A DNA stretch of 64,000 nucleotides from Tianweitania sp. UT-5YL-CI-8 (GCF_030010215.1 NZ_JASCRR010000003.1:310001-374000); one strand, 5' to 3'; positions 8,617 to 16,889 are shown, counted from the stretch's first letter. The notes: a model not told the origin generated them from the sequence alone. Program-made: numbers and translations.

Positions 8617-10836
8617 ATGCAAACGACCTACGAACGGTTTATCCGCTCGACCCTCGAGCCGCCTACACCTGAAAATGAAAACGCCGCTCCGAGGGCAAAT
8701 CGGAACGGCGTCAAAACAAATCAGGAAAAGTATCCGCAACCAAAATATCAAAGCCAGCCTCGTAAGGCAACAGATTTTGCCGAGGTTCTCGGCCCGTCGA
8801 TGCTCGATCTTCCGGTGGCGGTCACCCGTTTCCCATCGCAGGCAGCCCAAACAAAAGCCGAACGGCAATTGAGCATGCGCCAGCTTGCCGAAGAGATCGG
8901 CCAGGCCACGGCGCAGGACAAGTCTGGATTGCCTTGGTTCAAGCTTGGCTCTTTTGGTGAGCGGCGGACCGAGAAGAACTGTCTTCGGAACAATGAGAAC
9001 CTGCTTTTCGTGTCGGGGATAGAAGCCGACTACGATGCCGGAACAATGTCGCCGGATGAGGCAGAACGTCGACTCAGCGCGGCCGGCATCGCTGCCATGG
9101 TCTACACAACGCCAAGTCATGCGCAGGAAGGGAAGGGCAGCCGATGGCGCGTTCTCGCTCCTTTCGACACGCCTCTATCGCCAGAGAAGCGCGCCCAGCA
9201 CGTCGCAAGGTTAAATGGAATTCTCGATGGGGCGCTCGACGGAACGTCTTTCGTGCTCTCCCAATCCTATTTCGGCGGGAGTGTTAAAGGGCGACCCCAT
9301 GTCGACGTTCGTTTGATCGACGGGATGGCAATCAATAGGGCAGGGCACTTGGATGCAGGTGCTGTCGGCAAAAGGACTGCTGCAACTGCCGCGATGCATG
9401 ACCTGTTCGAGGATATCCTTGGCGGCGCTCCCAAAGCTAAAGAGCAGTTAGGCATCGAAAGGTGTCGCGAGATCCTGGCCGACCTGCCGCCCGAGTGGTG
9501 CGAGGATCGGGATTCATGGATTCGCGCAGGCATGGCCCTGCATCATGAGTTCGGCGGGAATTCAGAAGGCTTCGCAGTCTGGGATGCGTGGAGCCGGCAT
9601 TCTCGGAAATATGATGCTGCCGACATCAAGCGGGACTGGCGCTCGTTCCGCGATAAGGCGCAGATCGTGACTATGGGCACGCTGGTGAAGGCGGGCGAAG
9701 CCAATCGTCAAGCGCGGATCGATCGGCAGCTAGATAGCGAATTCGAGAATCTGGGCGAGGACGATCTAGCAAAGCCCGCACCTAAGCCGAAATCCGGTCT
9801 CACCTTCCTGTCGCCGTCCGACTGTTCCGCCATGCCTTCACGCGGCTATGTCATCAAGGGTTTCATAGCACCCGGTGACATCGCCTGCATCTTCGGCGAG
9901 CCGGGCGCGGGCAAGTCGATGATTGCGCCGTATCTCGGCTATGCCGTTGCGCAGGGTCGGGAAGCCTTCGGCATGCGGACGAAACCCGGCAAGGTCTTCT
10001 ATCTACCGATGGAAGACGAGACGGGCATGCAGATGCGTGTTCGCGCGCTCCATGAGCAGCACGGCGATGCGGAAAACTTCTTTGTCGTGCGCGGTGCGTC
10101 GATCCATGGCGATGAAGGGCTTAAAGAGCTGTTGCTCGAGGTCAAACGACAGCAGCCTGCACTCATTATCATAGACACGCTTGCCGCTTCCTGGCCCGGC
10201 CTCGAGGAGAACAGCAGCGAAGCCATGTCGAAGGTTGTAGCCGTCGGCAAGCGCCTGGCGCGGTTCGGCGCTGCTGTCGTTTTTATCCACCATTCGACCA
10301 AGGACTCGAACGGCACCCCGCGCGGGCACTCTGTCTTGAATGGCGCGCTGGACGTGAGCATGGAGCTGTTCAAGCCGGATGAAGACGGCATCGCACGCGG
10401 TCGCTTGCGCAAGAACCGCAACGGGCCTTGCGAGCTGGACATGGCTCTCCGAATTCAGTCGCATGAGTTCGGCCTCGATGAGGATGGCGACCCGATCACA
10501 GCCGGCTATTGCGAGCCATGCCAGCCGGGAAGCGCTCCAAAGGCCGTGCGTCTCACCATTCCCCAACGCGAAGCTCTAACCATCCTGCGCGACATGGCGA
10601 CAACCGGCGACATGTCGCCGGTTGTAGCCATGGAAGAGTGGCGGCAGGCCTGCAGCCAATCAGCCAAGATCAGCACAAGCGACAACCGCAAGTCAGTCAT
10701 GACCGCAGTTCGGCGAGCAATAGAGGGCCTATTGCGAGAAGGCTTTGTCGAGAAAGTCGGCGAGACCGTCGTCATTCATGATCCTCACGGCGTAACCGAT
10801 GACGAAATCGACGACTTGGGAGACGACGATGCGTGA
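8617..10836 (+). CDS. Primase-helicase (PriCT_2 and RepA-like AAA ATPase), satellite replication protein
   Basis: Replication initiator of the element. The N-terminal third looks like an archaeo-eukaryotic primase-polymerase domain: a metal motif EADYD near residue 136, then TPSH near 167 and a basic/hydrophobic VDVRLIDG strand. A PriCT_2 (primase C-terminal 2) domain follows at ~278-360 (CREILADLPPEWC to GTLVKAG). The C-terminal half is a RecA-like hexameric helicase domain with Walker A GEPGAGKS near 426 and Walker B LIIIDT near 516. ATG at 8617 has AAAGGA upstream. The 3' end holds a long palindrome and the first iterons. Such fusions are typical of phage and satellite Rep-Pri proteins. 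Confidence 0.88.
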   Translation: MQTTYERFIRSTLEPPTPENENAAPRANRNGVKTNQEKYPQPKYQSQPRKATDFAEVLGPSMLDLPVAVTRFPSQAAQTKAERQLSMRQLAEEIGQATAQDKSGLPWFKLGSFGERRTEKNCLRNNENLLFVSGIEADYDAGTMSPDEAERRLSAAGIAAMVYTTPSHAQEGKGSRWRVLAPFDTPLSPEKRAQHVARLNGILDGALDGTSFVLSQSYFGGSVKGRPHVDVRLIDGMAINRAGHLDAGAVGKRTAATAAMHDLFEDILGGAPKAKEQLGIERCREILADLPPEWCEDRDSWIRAGMALHHEFGGNSEGFAVWDAWSRHSRKYDAADIKRDWRSFRDKAQIVTMGTLVKAGEANRQARIDRQLDSEFENLGEDDLAKPAPKPKSGLTFLSPSDCSAMPSRGYVIKGFIAPGDIACIFGEPGAGKSMIAPYLGYAVAQGREAFGMRTKPGKVFYLPMEDETGMQMRVRALHEQHGDAENFFVVRGASIHGDEGLKELLLEVKRQQPALIIIDTLAASWPGLEENSSEAMSKVVAVGKRLARFGAAVVFIHHSTKDSNGTPRGHSVLNGALDVSMELFKPDEDGIARGRLRKNRNGPCELDMALRIQSHEFGLDEDGDPITAGYCEPCQPGSAPKAVRLTIPQREALTILRDMATTGDMSPVVAMEEWRQACSQSAKISTSDNRKSVMTAVRRAIEGLLREGFVEKVGETVVIHDPHGVTDDEIDDLGDDDA
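10594..10631. repeat. 38-bp near-perfect palindrome inside the primase gene
   Basis: Arms meet at ACATGT; the central 26 bp are perfectly symmetrical (ACAACCGGCGACA and its complement), flanked after one mismatched pair (10599/10626) by ATGGC/GCCAT. It contains three copies of the GGCGACA word that recurs downstream, within the coding frame of the protein. Confidence 0.7.
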
Positions 10837-11190
10837 TCCCCGAAACGGATTCCTTGCCATATCCGTGCGGCGACAAGTGGCGACAACACGGCGACATGTC
10901 GCCACTTGTAGCATCCGCAAATGGCGGGCCGGAAGGCGACAGACAGCGACATGCCCCTTTAGGGGCTGTCGTCTTGTCGCCACCTGCCATGACCCTCGAA
11001 CTGAAACCTATCGAAGGTCTGCCCGATCTCCGGACTTTGTAGCCTGCCGATCATCTCAGCGTGACAGCTTGCGGTTGAACGCAACACATCACCCTAGCGC
11101 GGGTCCTCTGCGGCGGGGGGCCGTTTGCGGGGGCGCCGAACTCTCGAAGTTTTGCTCTTTCCGAAAAATTCAGAATCGAGATTCCCGGCG
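10837..11190 (+). other. Non-coding region with GGCGACA iterons: candidate replication origin, and cos region before terS
   Basis: Within 10596-10981, including the end of the primase gene, GGCGACA or its complement TGTCGCC occurs nine times (10596, 10606, 10613, 10869, 10879, 10890, 10897, 10935, 10975). Three copies at 10869-10896 are tandem, with centres 10-11 bases apart (one helical turn), and the arms ACAAGTGGCGACA / TGTCGCCACTTGT form a 13-bp inverted repeat (10874-10886 and 10897-10909). A GCCCC-TTTA-GGGGC hairpin lies at 10953-10966. The stretch at ~11095-11140 is G-rich and sits where cos sites of lambda-type terminases lie. No convincing gene is seen here. Confidence 0.6.
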
Positions 11191-11751
11191 ATGAAAAATC
11201 TAAGCGTGACATCCGCAAACGATTTCGATGACATCTTGGGCGGCTCGCCAGCAAGCTTCGAAACAAATCGATCCTTCGAGACTTCGGCATCAGAAAAACC
11301 AACCGGAAAACGGCCATGGCTGGCCCGTGAGCCCGATCTTGCTGCGTTCTGGGGAGTGGACGGACGGACGGTGCGTAAACTCGTCAGCGAGGCTGCAATC
11401 GAGAAGTTGGAAGATGGCCGTTTCGACGTTTCCGAATGCACCAAGCGCTATTTGAAACGGCTAGTTGTATCGGCCAAGGTTCGAAACTCGAACGATCCGG
11501 AATTGCGCGCACAGAAACTGCGCATCGCGCAAGAGCAAGCCGATCAGCTTGAACTCAAAAATCAGGAAAAGCGCGGCGAACTCGTTTCGGCAAAGGACGT
11601 CGAATCCGAGTGGGCCGATGTTCTGAGAACAGTCCGCGCGGGTCTTCTGGCCGTGCCGGCTAGAGTCGGCGCGCGCCTGGCCTTGCCGCAAACGCACCTT
11701 TCAGAGATCGACATCGAAATTCGCGCCGTGCTGAAGGAGTTGGGCGAATGA
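11191..11751 (+). CDS. Small terminase subunit (Nu1-like)
   Basis: DNA-recognition subunit of the packaging motor; expected to bind cos and load the large subunit. The 186-aa protein has an N-terminal winged-helix/MerR-like DNA-binding segment (REPDLAAFWGVDGRTVRKLVSEAAIEKLEDGRFD, described here by its core DGRTVRKL at ~60-67) and a charged coiled-coil segment (KLRIAQEQADQLELKNQEKR), followed by the DVLRTVRAGLLAVPARVG region found in Nu1-type proteins. ATG at 11191 is preferred; a longer in-frame start at 11125 would add 22 residues. It overlaps terL by ATGA. Confidence 0.8.
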   Translation: MKNLSVTSANDFDDILGGSPASFETNRSFETSASEKPTGKRPWLAREPDLAAFWGVDGRTVRKLVSEAAIEKLEDGRFDVSECTKRYLKRLVVSAKVRNSNDPELRAQKLRIAQEQADQLELKNQEKRGELVSAKDVESEWADVLRTVRAGLLAVPARVGARLALPQTHLSEIDIEIRAVLKELGE

Positions 11752-13520
11752 CTGCCACACTCGAGACTATCCGCCGCAATGCGATGCGTTCGCTCATTCC
11801 CCCGCCGCGCTTGCGATTGTCGGATTGGGTCGAACAGCACATGCGACTTCCGGAGACCGTCTCAGCGGCACCCGGTCCGATCCGTCTTTGGCCACCTCAG
11901 ATCGGCATTGCAGACGCAATCACCGATCCGACGATTGAGCGCATCACGCTGGTGAAGCCGGTCCGCGTCGGATTCTCAACGCTGCTGACGGCCACACTCG
12001 CGAGCTTCATCGCAAACGAACCCAGCCCGATCTTGCTTTTGCTTCCCACCGAAGCCGATTGCCGTGACGTCATGGTGTCTGACCTCGAGCCGATCTTCAG
12101 CGCAAGTCCGACGTTGCAGGGCCTGCTTTCGAGCGATTCCGATGAGGGCGGGCGCAACACGCTTCTCAGCCGGCGCTTCCCAGGTGGAAGTTTAAAAGTC
12201 GTGGCGGCAAAGAGCCCGCGCAACCTGCGTCGGCACAACGTCCGAATCCTGCTCTGCGATGAAGTCGACGGCATGGAGTCCGGCCCGGAAGGCAGCCCGA
12301 TAGTTCTTGCCGAGAAGCGCACCCTGTCGTTTGCCAACCGCAAAATCATCATCGGGTCGACTCCTGTCTATGAAGCCACCTCGCATGTGCTGAGATCCTA
12401 CGAAAACAGCGACAAGCGGGTTTTCGAGTGCCCGTGCCCGGAATGCGGGGAATTCAAGGAAATTCTGTGGAATCACATCCAGTGGGATGTCGGGAAGCCT
12501 GAAACCGCCGCTTTTTGCTGTCCGCATTGCGGCGCCGTTTCCGAAGAAAGCAAAAAGGCGGGAATGGTCTCTCTCGGCCGCTGGCGCATCACGGCGCCGG
12601 AGGTGATCGGGCATGCCGGCTTTCGAATGAACGCGCTTATCTCGCTTTTGCCGAATGCATCGTGGGGCAAGCTCGCGCAAGAATTCCTTGCCGCGAAGAA
12701 ATATCCCGACCTGCTGCAGGGCTTCGTGAACACGATTCTTGGCCAAGGCTGGAAAGAATCTGCTGAAGAGCTTGACGAAAATGAACTGGCTGCCCGCGCC
12801 GAAGATTTCAGCCTGTCCAAGATCCCCGCCGAGGTGATCATCGTCACCGCAGGCGTCGACGTCCAGCGCGACCGGTTGGAAATCCTCTTTTTGGGCCATA
12901 CGGCAAGCGGCGACGTGCTGGTTTTGGGGCAGAGCGTCATCTGGGGACCGCCCGACGAAGATCATGTTTGGGGCGAACTGGACGATGCGCTTAAAACAGC
13001 ATGGCCGCATGCGAATGGCGGCACGTTGCGAGTCGATGCGTGCGCGGTTGACTCCGGCGACGGCATGCACTCGGACAAGGTGCTGAATTACTGCCGCTCA
13101 CGGTTCGCCCGGCGCGTGGTGGCAATCAAGGGTGTGCCAGGCAACCGGCCGCACATACAGGCCTCGCAGACACAAGGCTCGAAGCTGTTCATCGTCGGCG
13201 TCGACGGCCTGAAAACGCTGATCACAACAAGGCTTTCCCGTGGTCGATCGATCCGCTTCTCGAACATGCTCGAACCGCGGTTCTTTGAAGAGCTGGCGAG
13301 TGAGAGGCTTATCGTCCGCTACGTGCGGGGCGCGCCCGCTCGCCAATGGATGCGCACGCCTGGACGGCGCGCGGAAAGCCTTGATTGTCTAGTTTACGGG
13401 CTGGCAGCTCGGAATCTGGTGAACATCGATACTGATCGGCGCACAACTGAATTGGCGACGGCTGCAGCGCCTACGCGGCAATCCCCTGCTGTGGTGCGGT
13501 CTAAATGGCTGGCTCGCTAA
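11748..13520 (+). CDS. Large terminase subunit (GpA family)
   Basis: ATP-driven motor and nuclease that cuts concatemeric DNA and fills the capsid. The 590-aa protein follows the lambda GpA plan: a deviant Walker A at KPVRVGFST near residue 66, Walker B ILLCDEVDGM near 166, a four-cysteine zinc-ribbon-like insertion (CPCPECG ... CCPHCG, ~228-262), and a C-terminal RNase H-like nuclease opening with TAGVDVQRDR near 366. This family normally packages from cos sites, so linear ends with cohesive overhangs are expected. The start codon overlaps the terS stop. Its own stop overlaps the stop of the convergent cargo gene by 3 bases. Confidence 0.92.
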   Translation: MTATLETIRRNAMRSLIPPPRLRLSDWVEQHMRLPETVSAAPGPIRLWPPQIGIADAITDPTIERITLVKPVRVGFSTLLTATLASFIANEPSPILLLLPTEADCRDVMVSDLEPIFSASPTLQGLLSSDSDEGGRNTLLSRRFPGGSLKVVAAKSPRNLRRHNVRILLCDEVDGMESGPEGSPIVLAEKRTLSFANRKIIIGSTPVYEATSHVLRSYENSDKRVFECPCPECGEFKEILWNHIQWDVGKPETAAFCCPHCGAVSEESKKAGMVSLGRWRITAPEVIGHAGFRMNALISLLPNASWGKLAQEFLAAKKYPDLLQGFVNTILGQGWKESAEELDENELAARAEDFSLSKIPAEVIIVTAGVDVQRDRLEILFLGHTASGDVLVLGQSVIWGPPDEDHVWGELDDALKTAWPHANGGTLRVDACAVDSGDGMHSDKVLNYCRSRFARRVVAIKGVPGNRPHIQASQTQGSKLFIVGVDGLKTLITTRLSRGRSIRFSNMLEPRFFEELASERLIVRYVRGAPARQWMRTPGRRAESLDCLVYGLAARNLVNIDTDRRTTELATAAAPTRQSPAVVRSKWLAR

Positions 13521-14086
13521 CTGTTGATGAGCCTCTTTGTAATTCGGTGCAATGTGGCAGTTGCTGAAATGAGTTCTTCATAACCTGGCACCTCAAGGCC
13601 GTGCACAATTGCGTTTCTCCACTGCAATGCCGTGTGAAGTTCTCTCTCCTCACTGTGGGAGATGAGACTTGCCTCTAGGAGAGTGCTAATCAATGAGCGG
13701 GGAGAATTTGCTGCGACCGGACGCTGCAGCGATAACAGTGCGGTTTTCCCCATCTCTTCGAACGTAGCCCACGCCGTAACGAAACGTGACTCCGCTTGCT
13801 GCCTCGCAACCTCCATGGCTTCAAGTGACGTTCGCTTTTGCCTCATCCGAAGAATGGCGTAAGACAGGATGGATATCATCACCCCACTTCCGGCAAAGAT
13901 CAGGCTGATACTCTCCTTTTCACTCAGCTGTACCTCATACAATGAGAAAATTAAGTACATCGACGACGAGAGGAATATGATAATTCCAATCACGACGTAG
14001 ATCATCAAAAGAGCATCGAAGGACGTTCGCTCGCGAAGGCGCATCAATCTTAAAAATTCTCGCTCCTTCTGACGATTTAAATCCAT
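13517..14086 (-). CDS. Two-helix membrane protein with HEPN-like C-terminal domain (candidate effector)
   Basis: 189 aa. Two membrane helices (~24-50 and ~59-81) are followed by a helical cytosolic region ending in WRNAIVHG at 156-163. R157-N158-x3-H162 fits the R-polar-x3-H catalytic motif of HEPN ribonucleases, which are common in toxin-antitoxin, abortive-infection and CRISPR effectors. The HEPN call is inference from this motif and the all-helical context; no known family is recognised. The start codon follows directly on the stop of the upstream membrane protein gene, so the two form one transcript on the reverse strand. The region is clearly lower in GC than the head genes on both sides, suggesting separate acquisition as cargo. 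Confidence 0.7.
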   Translation of the reverse strand: MDLNRQKEREFLRLMRLRERTSFDALLMIYVVIGIIIFLSSSMYLIFSLYEVQLSEKESISLIFAGSGVMISILSYAILRMRQKRTSLEAMEVARQQAESRFVTAWATFEEMGKTALLSLQRPVAANSPRSLISTLLEASLISHSEERELHTALQWRNAIVHGLEVPGYEELISATATLHRITKRLINS

Positions 14087-14479
14087 CTAATCTCTCCACG
14101 CCGATGCAATAACCGTAACAACTGTTGTAGCAAATACTATCATAAAAATAGTCATATAAAACGGATCTCTTAATCGCTCGCTGTCATACATCATTCCCGT
14201 GACTAACGCTGATAGCGAAGAAGTTATACTGAGAAAAATTCTCATTTTACTTCGTTTTCGTGGTGAAAGAGCAGTATTTCGGCTCGTTATTGTGGCGAGC
14301 TCAACCATTGTTTTTGTGATTTCGGGTGTTCCCTTTGCAGCGTTTTGCCCACTTTCAATGCGATTGACTTCGGCTAGGAACTCTATCGAATGCTGCTGTA
14401 ATGATTTCTGCAGTTGGTCCTTTGCATGGTCAGAGAACCCAAGCAAATCGCCATCATCTATAGTGATTGTAATTGCCAT
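14087..14479 (-). CDS. Small membrane protein, partner of the HEPN-like protein
   Basis: 130 aa, family not recognised. A polar, partly helical N-terminal half (FSDHAKDQLQKSLQQHSIEF) is followed by two hydrophobic helices (~80-97 and ~107-127) and a short tail. ATG at 14479 has GGAG eight bases upstream; a TTG five codons earlier is less likely. The stop abuts the next start codon exactly, so translation is probably coupled. It could be a sensor, an anchor or the antitoxin of a pair; the sequence alone does not say which. AT-rich relative to neighbours. Confidence 0.65.
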   Translation of the reverse strand: MAITITIDDGDLLGFSDHAKDQLQKSLQQHSIEFLAEVNRIESGQNAAKGTPEITKTMVELATITSRNTALSPRKRSKMRIFLSITSSLSALVTGMMYDSERLRDPFYMTIFMIVFATTVVTVIASAWRD

Positions 14480-14518
14480 GCCATCTCCGCCCAATATTCT
14501 GGCCGTACCAGCATAGTA

Positions 14519-14530
14519 AAAGCCGGCTTT
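14519..14530. promoter_or_regulatory. 12-bp palindrome upstream of the membrane/HEPN pair
   Basis: AAAGCCGGCTTT, a perfect palindrome about 40 bases upstream of the ATG at 14479. Its position in the presumed promoter region makes it an operator candidate; nothing else supports this. Confidence 0.35.
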
Positions 14531-14594
14531 AAGAAATAGGCTTCAAGGGGTTGCTCCCACAGGAAAATTGACTGCAAGTCTGAGACGAAGCTCA

Positions 14595-14828
14595 TCACCC
14601 AAGAATATCACTGAATCCAGTCTGCCGCTCATAGCGTTCAAGGCTGAATTCCTCTTTCGCCCCTAGCTCTTGCAAAGTCATCCGTTCTGAGAACCAGGCG
14701 CATGCAAGCCAGTAGGCGCGGTCGCGGGATTCCTTGCCGCCGTTTGCCGACCGAAATCCGCGATAGAGCTCGAGCCAGTCGCGCCGAAGGTCGTCTGTGA
14801 TGAAGTGGGGAGGGATGAGTTTCTTCAC
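14595..14828 (-). CDS. Small hypothetical protein of the element
   Basis: About 77 aa, rich in aromatic and charged residues (DWLELYRGFRS, WLACAWFSERMTLQELG); no family recognised and no signal or membrane segment. The GTG at 14828 has GGAAAC upstream; a TTG at 14840 is an alternative start. It is divergent from the gene at 14982 across a short region with inverted repeats, an arrangement typical of a regulatory switch, but it shows no clear DNA-binding motif. Confidence 0.5.
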   Translation of the reverse strand: MKKLIPPHFITDDLRRDWLELYRGFRSANGGKESRDRAYWLACAWFSERMTLQELGAKEEFSLERYERQTGFSDILG

Positions 14829-14842
14829 GCAGGTTTCCAAAC

Positions 14843-14868
14843 CCTACGGCGAGTTCACCCGCCGTAGG
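14843..14868. repeat. 9-bp stem hairpin upstream of the small reverse-strand gene
   Basis: CCTACGGCG and CGCCGTAGG separated by 8 bases. It lies in the leader of the reverse-strand gene and in the divergent intergenic region. No T run follows on either strand, so an operator or leader structure is more likely than a terminator. Confidence 0.45.
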
Positions 14869-14938
14869 TCTTAGCGTTGAAAGGAGCCGCCATGGCTAGC
14901 GGTCAAGGATGATATTCCTACAAAACTTCTTGCGTGTC

Positions 14939-14962
14939 AACTCGACTTGAGTTATGAGTCGA
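14939..14962. promoter_or_regulatory. Overlapping inverted repeats before the gene at 14982
   Basis: Two nested dyads: AACTC-N5-GAGTT (14939-14953) and TCGACT-N9-AGTCGA (14942-14962). A weak promoter (TTGCGT at 14930 and TTATGA at 14952) would overlap them, so a bound protein would block transcription. The regulated gene has a perfect AAGGAG at 14969. Confidence 0.4.
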
Positions 14963-14981
14963 TTTAGCAAGGAGATGCCGC

Positions 14982-15500
14982 ATGAAGCCCCTTTCCGAAA
15001 TAGCGAACGTTTTCAGTGACTTGGATATGCTGCCAGAGGAGCGCCGCCGCCATTTCGACAAGGCGTTGCGCAATCTCTCGCAGCGCCACTTTTTCCCACC
15101 AGACGCTCAGGAGGGTAAGGCGTTCTTGTACGATCGCGACTCTGTCGCCGTCCTTCGCCTTGTTCAAATCGCAGCAGGCTTTGGTCTTGATCGAGTGATG
15201 TTGGACGGCATCAACTTCTGGCTTAGAGCCGCTGGCACGAAGAGGGTGCGAGTCACGGGCGGCTATCAGGGTGTAACCCGCATTCGTGAAATGCTCGAAC
15301 GCGCCCGCGATGGGGAGGACTTCAATCTCCACATCATCATGGATTCGACAGGTAAGGTTTACCACTCGCTTGATTGGTCGACAGAAGCGACAAGCGAACG
15401 CGCGTCCCGAACGTTAGACCTGATTTCCGCTCCAGAGTTGGCACGTGTGACGCTGCCGGCTTCAACTCTGCTTCGCCAGTTGCCGGCGAGCGAGGGCTGA
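14982..15500 (+). CDS. Hypothetical protein with MerR-like N-terminal region
   Basis: 172 aa, family not recognised. The first ~80 residues (RHFFPPDAQEGKAFLYDRDSV, then LRLVQIAAGFGL) have the wing/helix pattern of MerR-type winged-helix proteins, and the downstream VRVTGGYQGVTRIREMLERARDG could be helical. The C-terminal part is predicted beta/loop with no motif I know. It starts the head-gene transcript, 3 bases before the portal gene, behind a pair of inverted repeats; a regulator of head genes or of the element's switch is plausible. The AAGGAG site and ATG at 14982 are clear. Confidence 0.72.
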   Translation: MKPLSEIANVFSDLDMLPEERRRHFDKALRNLSQRHFFPPDAQEGKAFLYDRDSVAVLRLVQIAAGFGLDRVMLDGINFWLRAAGTKRVRVTGGYQGVTRIREMLERARDGEDFNLHIIMDSTGKVYHSLDWSTEATSERASRTLDLISAPELARVTLPASTLLRQLPASEG

Positions 15501-15503
15501 GCA

Positions 15504-16889
15504 ATGCTGGACGGCCTGCGCTCCAAACTCGCACGCATGCTCGCACCGGAATCGGTTCGCCGCTTCGATGGTGCGGCGGGCGGTCGGCGTTTGACGAATG
15601 CAGGCACCTTTGGCCGACTAAATGCGGAGATCGGCGCGGCCGGGCAGACGCTTGCCAGCCGAGCGGCCTACCTCGCAACAAACCAGCCCTATATTGCCAA
15701 TGCCGTCCAGAACTGGACTGGCGCGCTTGTGGGCTCGGGCATCCGCGCAACCTCAAAGCATCCCGACGACGCAATCCGCACACGGCTCGGCCTGCGCTTC
15801 GACCGCTTCTGCGAAACTGCCGACATCGAAGGCCGCACGGATTTTCACGGAATGCTAGCCGTTGCCGCGCGTGAGCTTGTGGTGGCCGGCGAAGCGTTCC
15901 TGCTGATTGAATGGGATGACGACGGCTTCCAGCTTCGCCACATCCCCGCCGAACAGATCGACCGCAGCATCACTCGCAACATCTCCGAAGGCGCGCAAGA
16001 CGTCCAAGGCGTGCGTTTTGATGCACGTGGCCGACGTGTTGGCTACTGGATTCAGCCCGTTCGAGAAACTTCGGCCTTCGCGTCCTGGACCGAACCGGTT
16101 TTCGTGCCGGCTGAGAGCGTCCTGCACCTTATGAAGCCTATCGGTCCCGGCCAGGTGCGCGGCGTGTCGTGGCTTGCGCCGATCATCCTGCAGGCCGGCG
16201 AATTCGACAAGCTCTGCGATGGGCTGCTGATGGGCGTTTCCGTCGGCGCCATGTTTGCCGGCGTGATCACCGATGAGAACGCGATGGGCGGTGATTCCGA
16301 CCCATTCGACGGCGCAGAACAGCCTTCACTCGAACCGGGAACAATGATCCGGCTTCGTGGCGGTCAAAAAGTGACCTTTGCCAATCCGCAGCAGGCATCC
16401 GAGACCACAGGCTTTCTAAAGCAGAACCTGCATGCGCTTGCGGCCGGGCTCGGCCTGCCGACGCATCTTCTCGACAACGATTTGAGCGGCGCCAACTACT
16501 CGAGCTTGCGGGCTGGTCTGTTGCCGTTCCGGCAGCGTGTCGAGGCAATACAGTATCAGGTCTTCGTCCCGCAGATCCTGCGGCCAGTCTGGGCGAATTT
16601 CGTTCGATCAGAGATCCTTGCCGGCAACCTCGCTGCATCCGAGTTCGATGCAGCGATGGCCGTGGAATTTATCATGCCCAAACCGATGCAGGTCGACCCT
16701 GCAAAAGACGTCGCCGCATCGGTGGACATGATCGACGCTGGTCTCATGTCCCGCCGCCAGGCCGTCAATGAACTCGGCTGGTCGGTCGAAGAGCTTGATG
16801 CCGAAATCGCGGCGGATCGCAAACGGCAAGCGCTCCTTGGGCTGGATTTCTCGAAAACGAAAACTGTACCGAAGGAGTCCGCCGAATGA
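15504..16889 (+). CDS. Phage portal protein (lambda family)
   Basis: Twelve-subunit ring at the capsid vertex through which DNA enters and leaves. The 461-aa length and the signatures LATNQPYIANAVQNWTGALVGSGI (given by its core AVQNWTGALVG near residue 65), GEAFLLIEWDDDG, and the late DLSGANYSSLRAGLLPF motif with the conserved SS/SYSS-like turn near 330 mark the lambda-type (PF05136) portal. GAGGG precedes the ATG. The stop overlaps the start of the protease/capsid gene by ATGA, so portal and capsid are translationally coupled. Confidence 0.92.
   Translation: MLDGLRSKLARMLAPESVRRFDGAAGGRRLTNAGTFGRLNAEIGAAGQTLASRAAYLATNQPYIANAVQNWTGALVGSGIRATSKHPDDAIRTRLGLRFDRFCETADIEGRTDFHGMLAVAARELVVAGEAFLLIEWDDDGFQLRHIPAEQIDRSITRNISEGAQDVQGVRFDARGRRVGYWIQPVRETSAFASWTEPVFVPAESVLHLMKPIGPGQVRGVSWLAPIILQAGEFDKLCDGLLMGVSVGAMFAGVITDENAMGGDSDPFDGAEQPSLEPGTMIRLRGGQKVTFANPQQASETTGFLKQNLHALAAGLGLPTHLLDNDLSGANYSSLRAGLLPFRQRVEAIQYQVFVPQILRPVWANFVRSEILAGNLAASEFDAAMAVEFIMPKPMQVDPAKDVAASVDMIDAGLMSRRQAVNELGWSVEELDAEIAADRKRQALLGLDFSKTKTVPKESAE

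Noticed and set aside
10833-11042. Small GTG-started reading frame (69 codons) overlapping the primase stop
   Set aside because: Composition is dominated by the iteron repeats, no motif is seen, and an overlapping frame of similar length competes.
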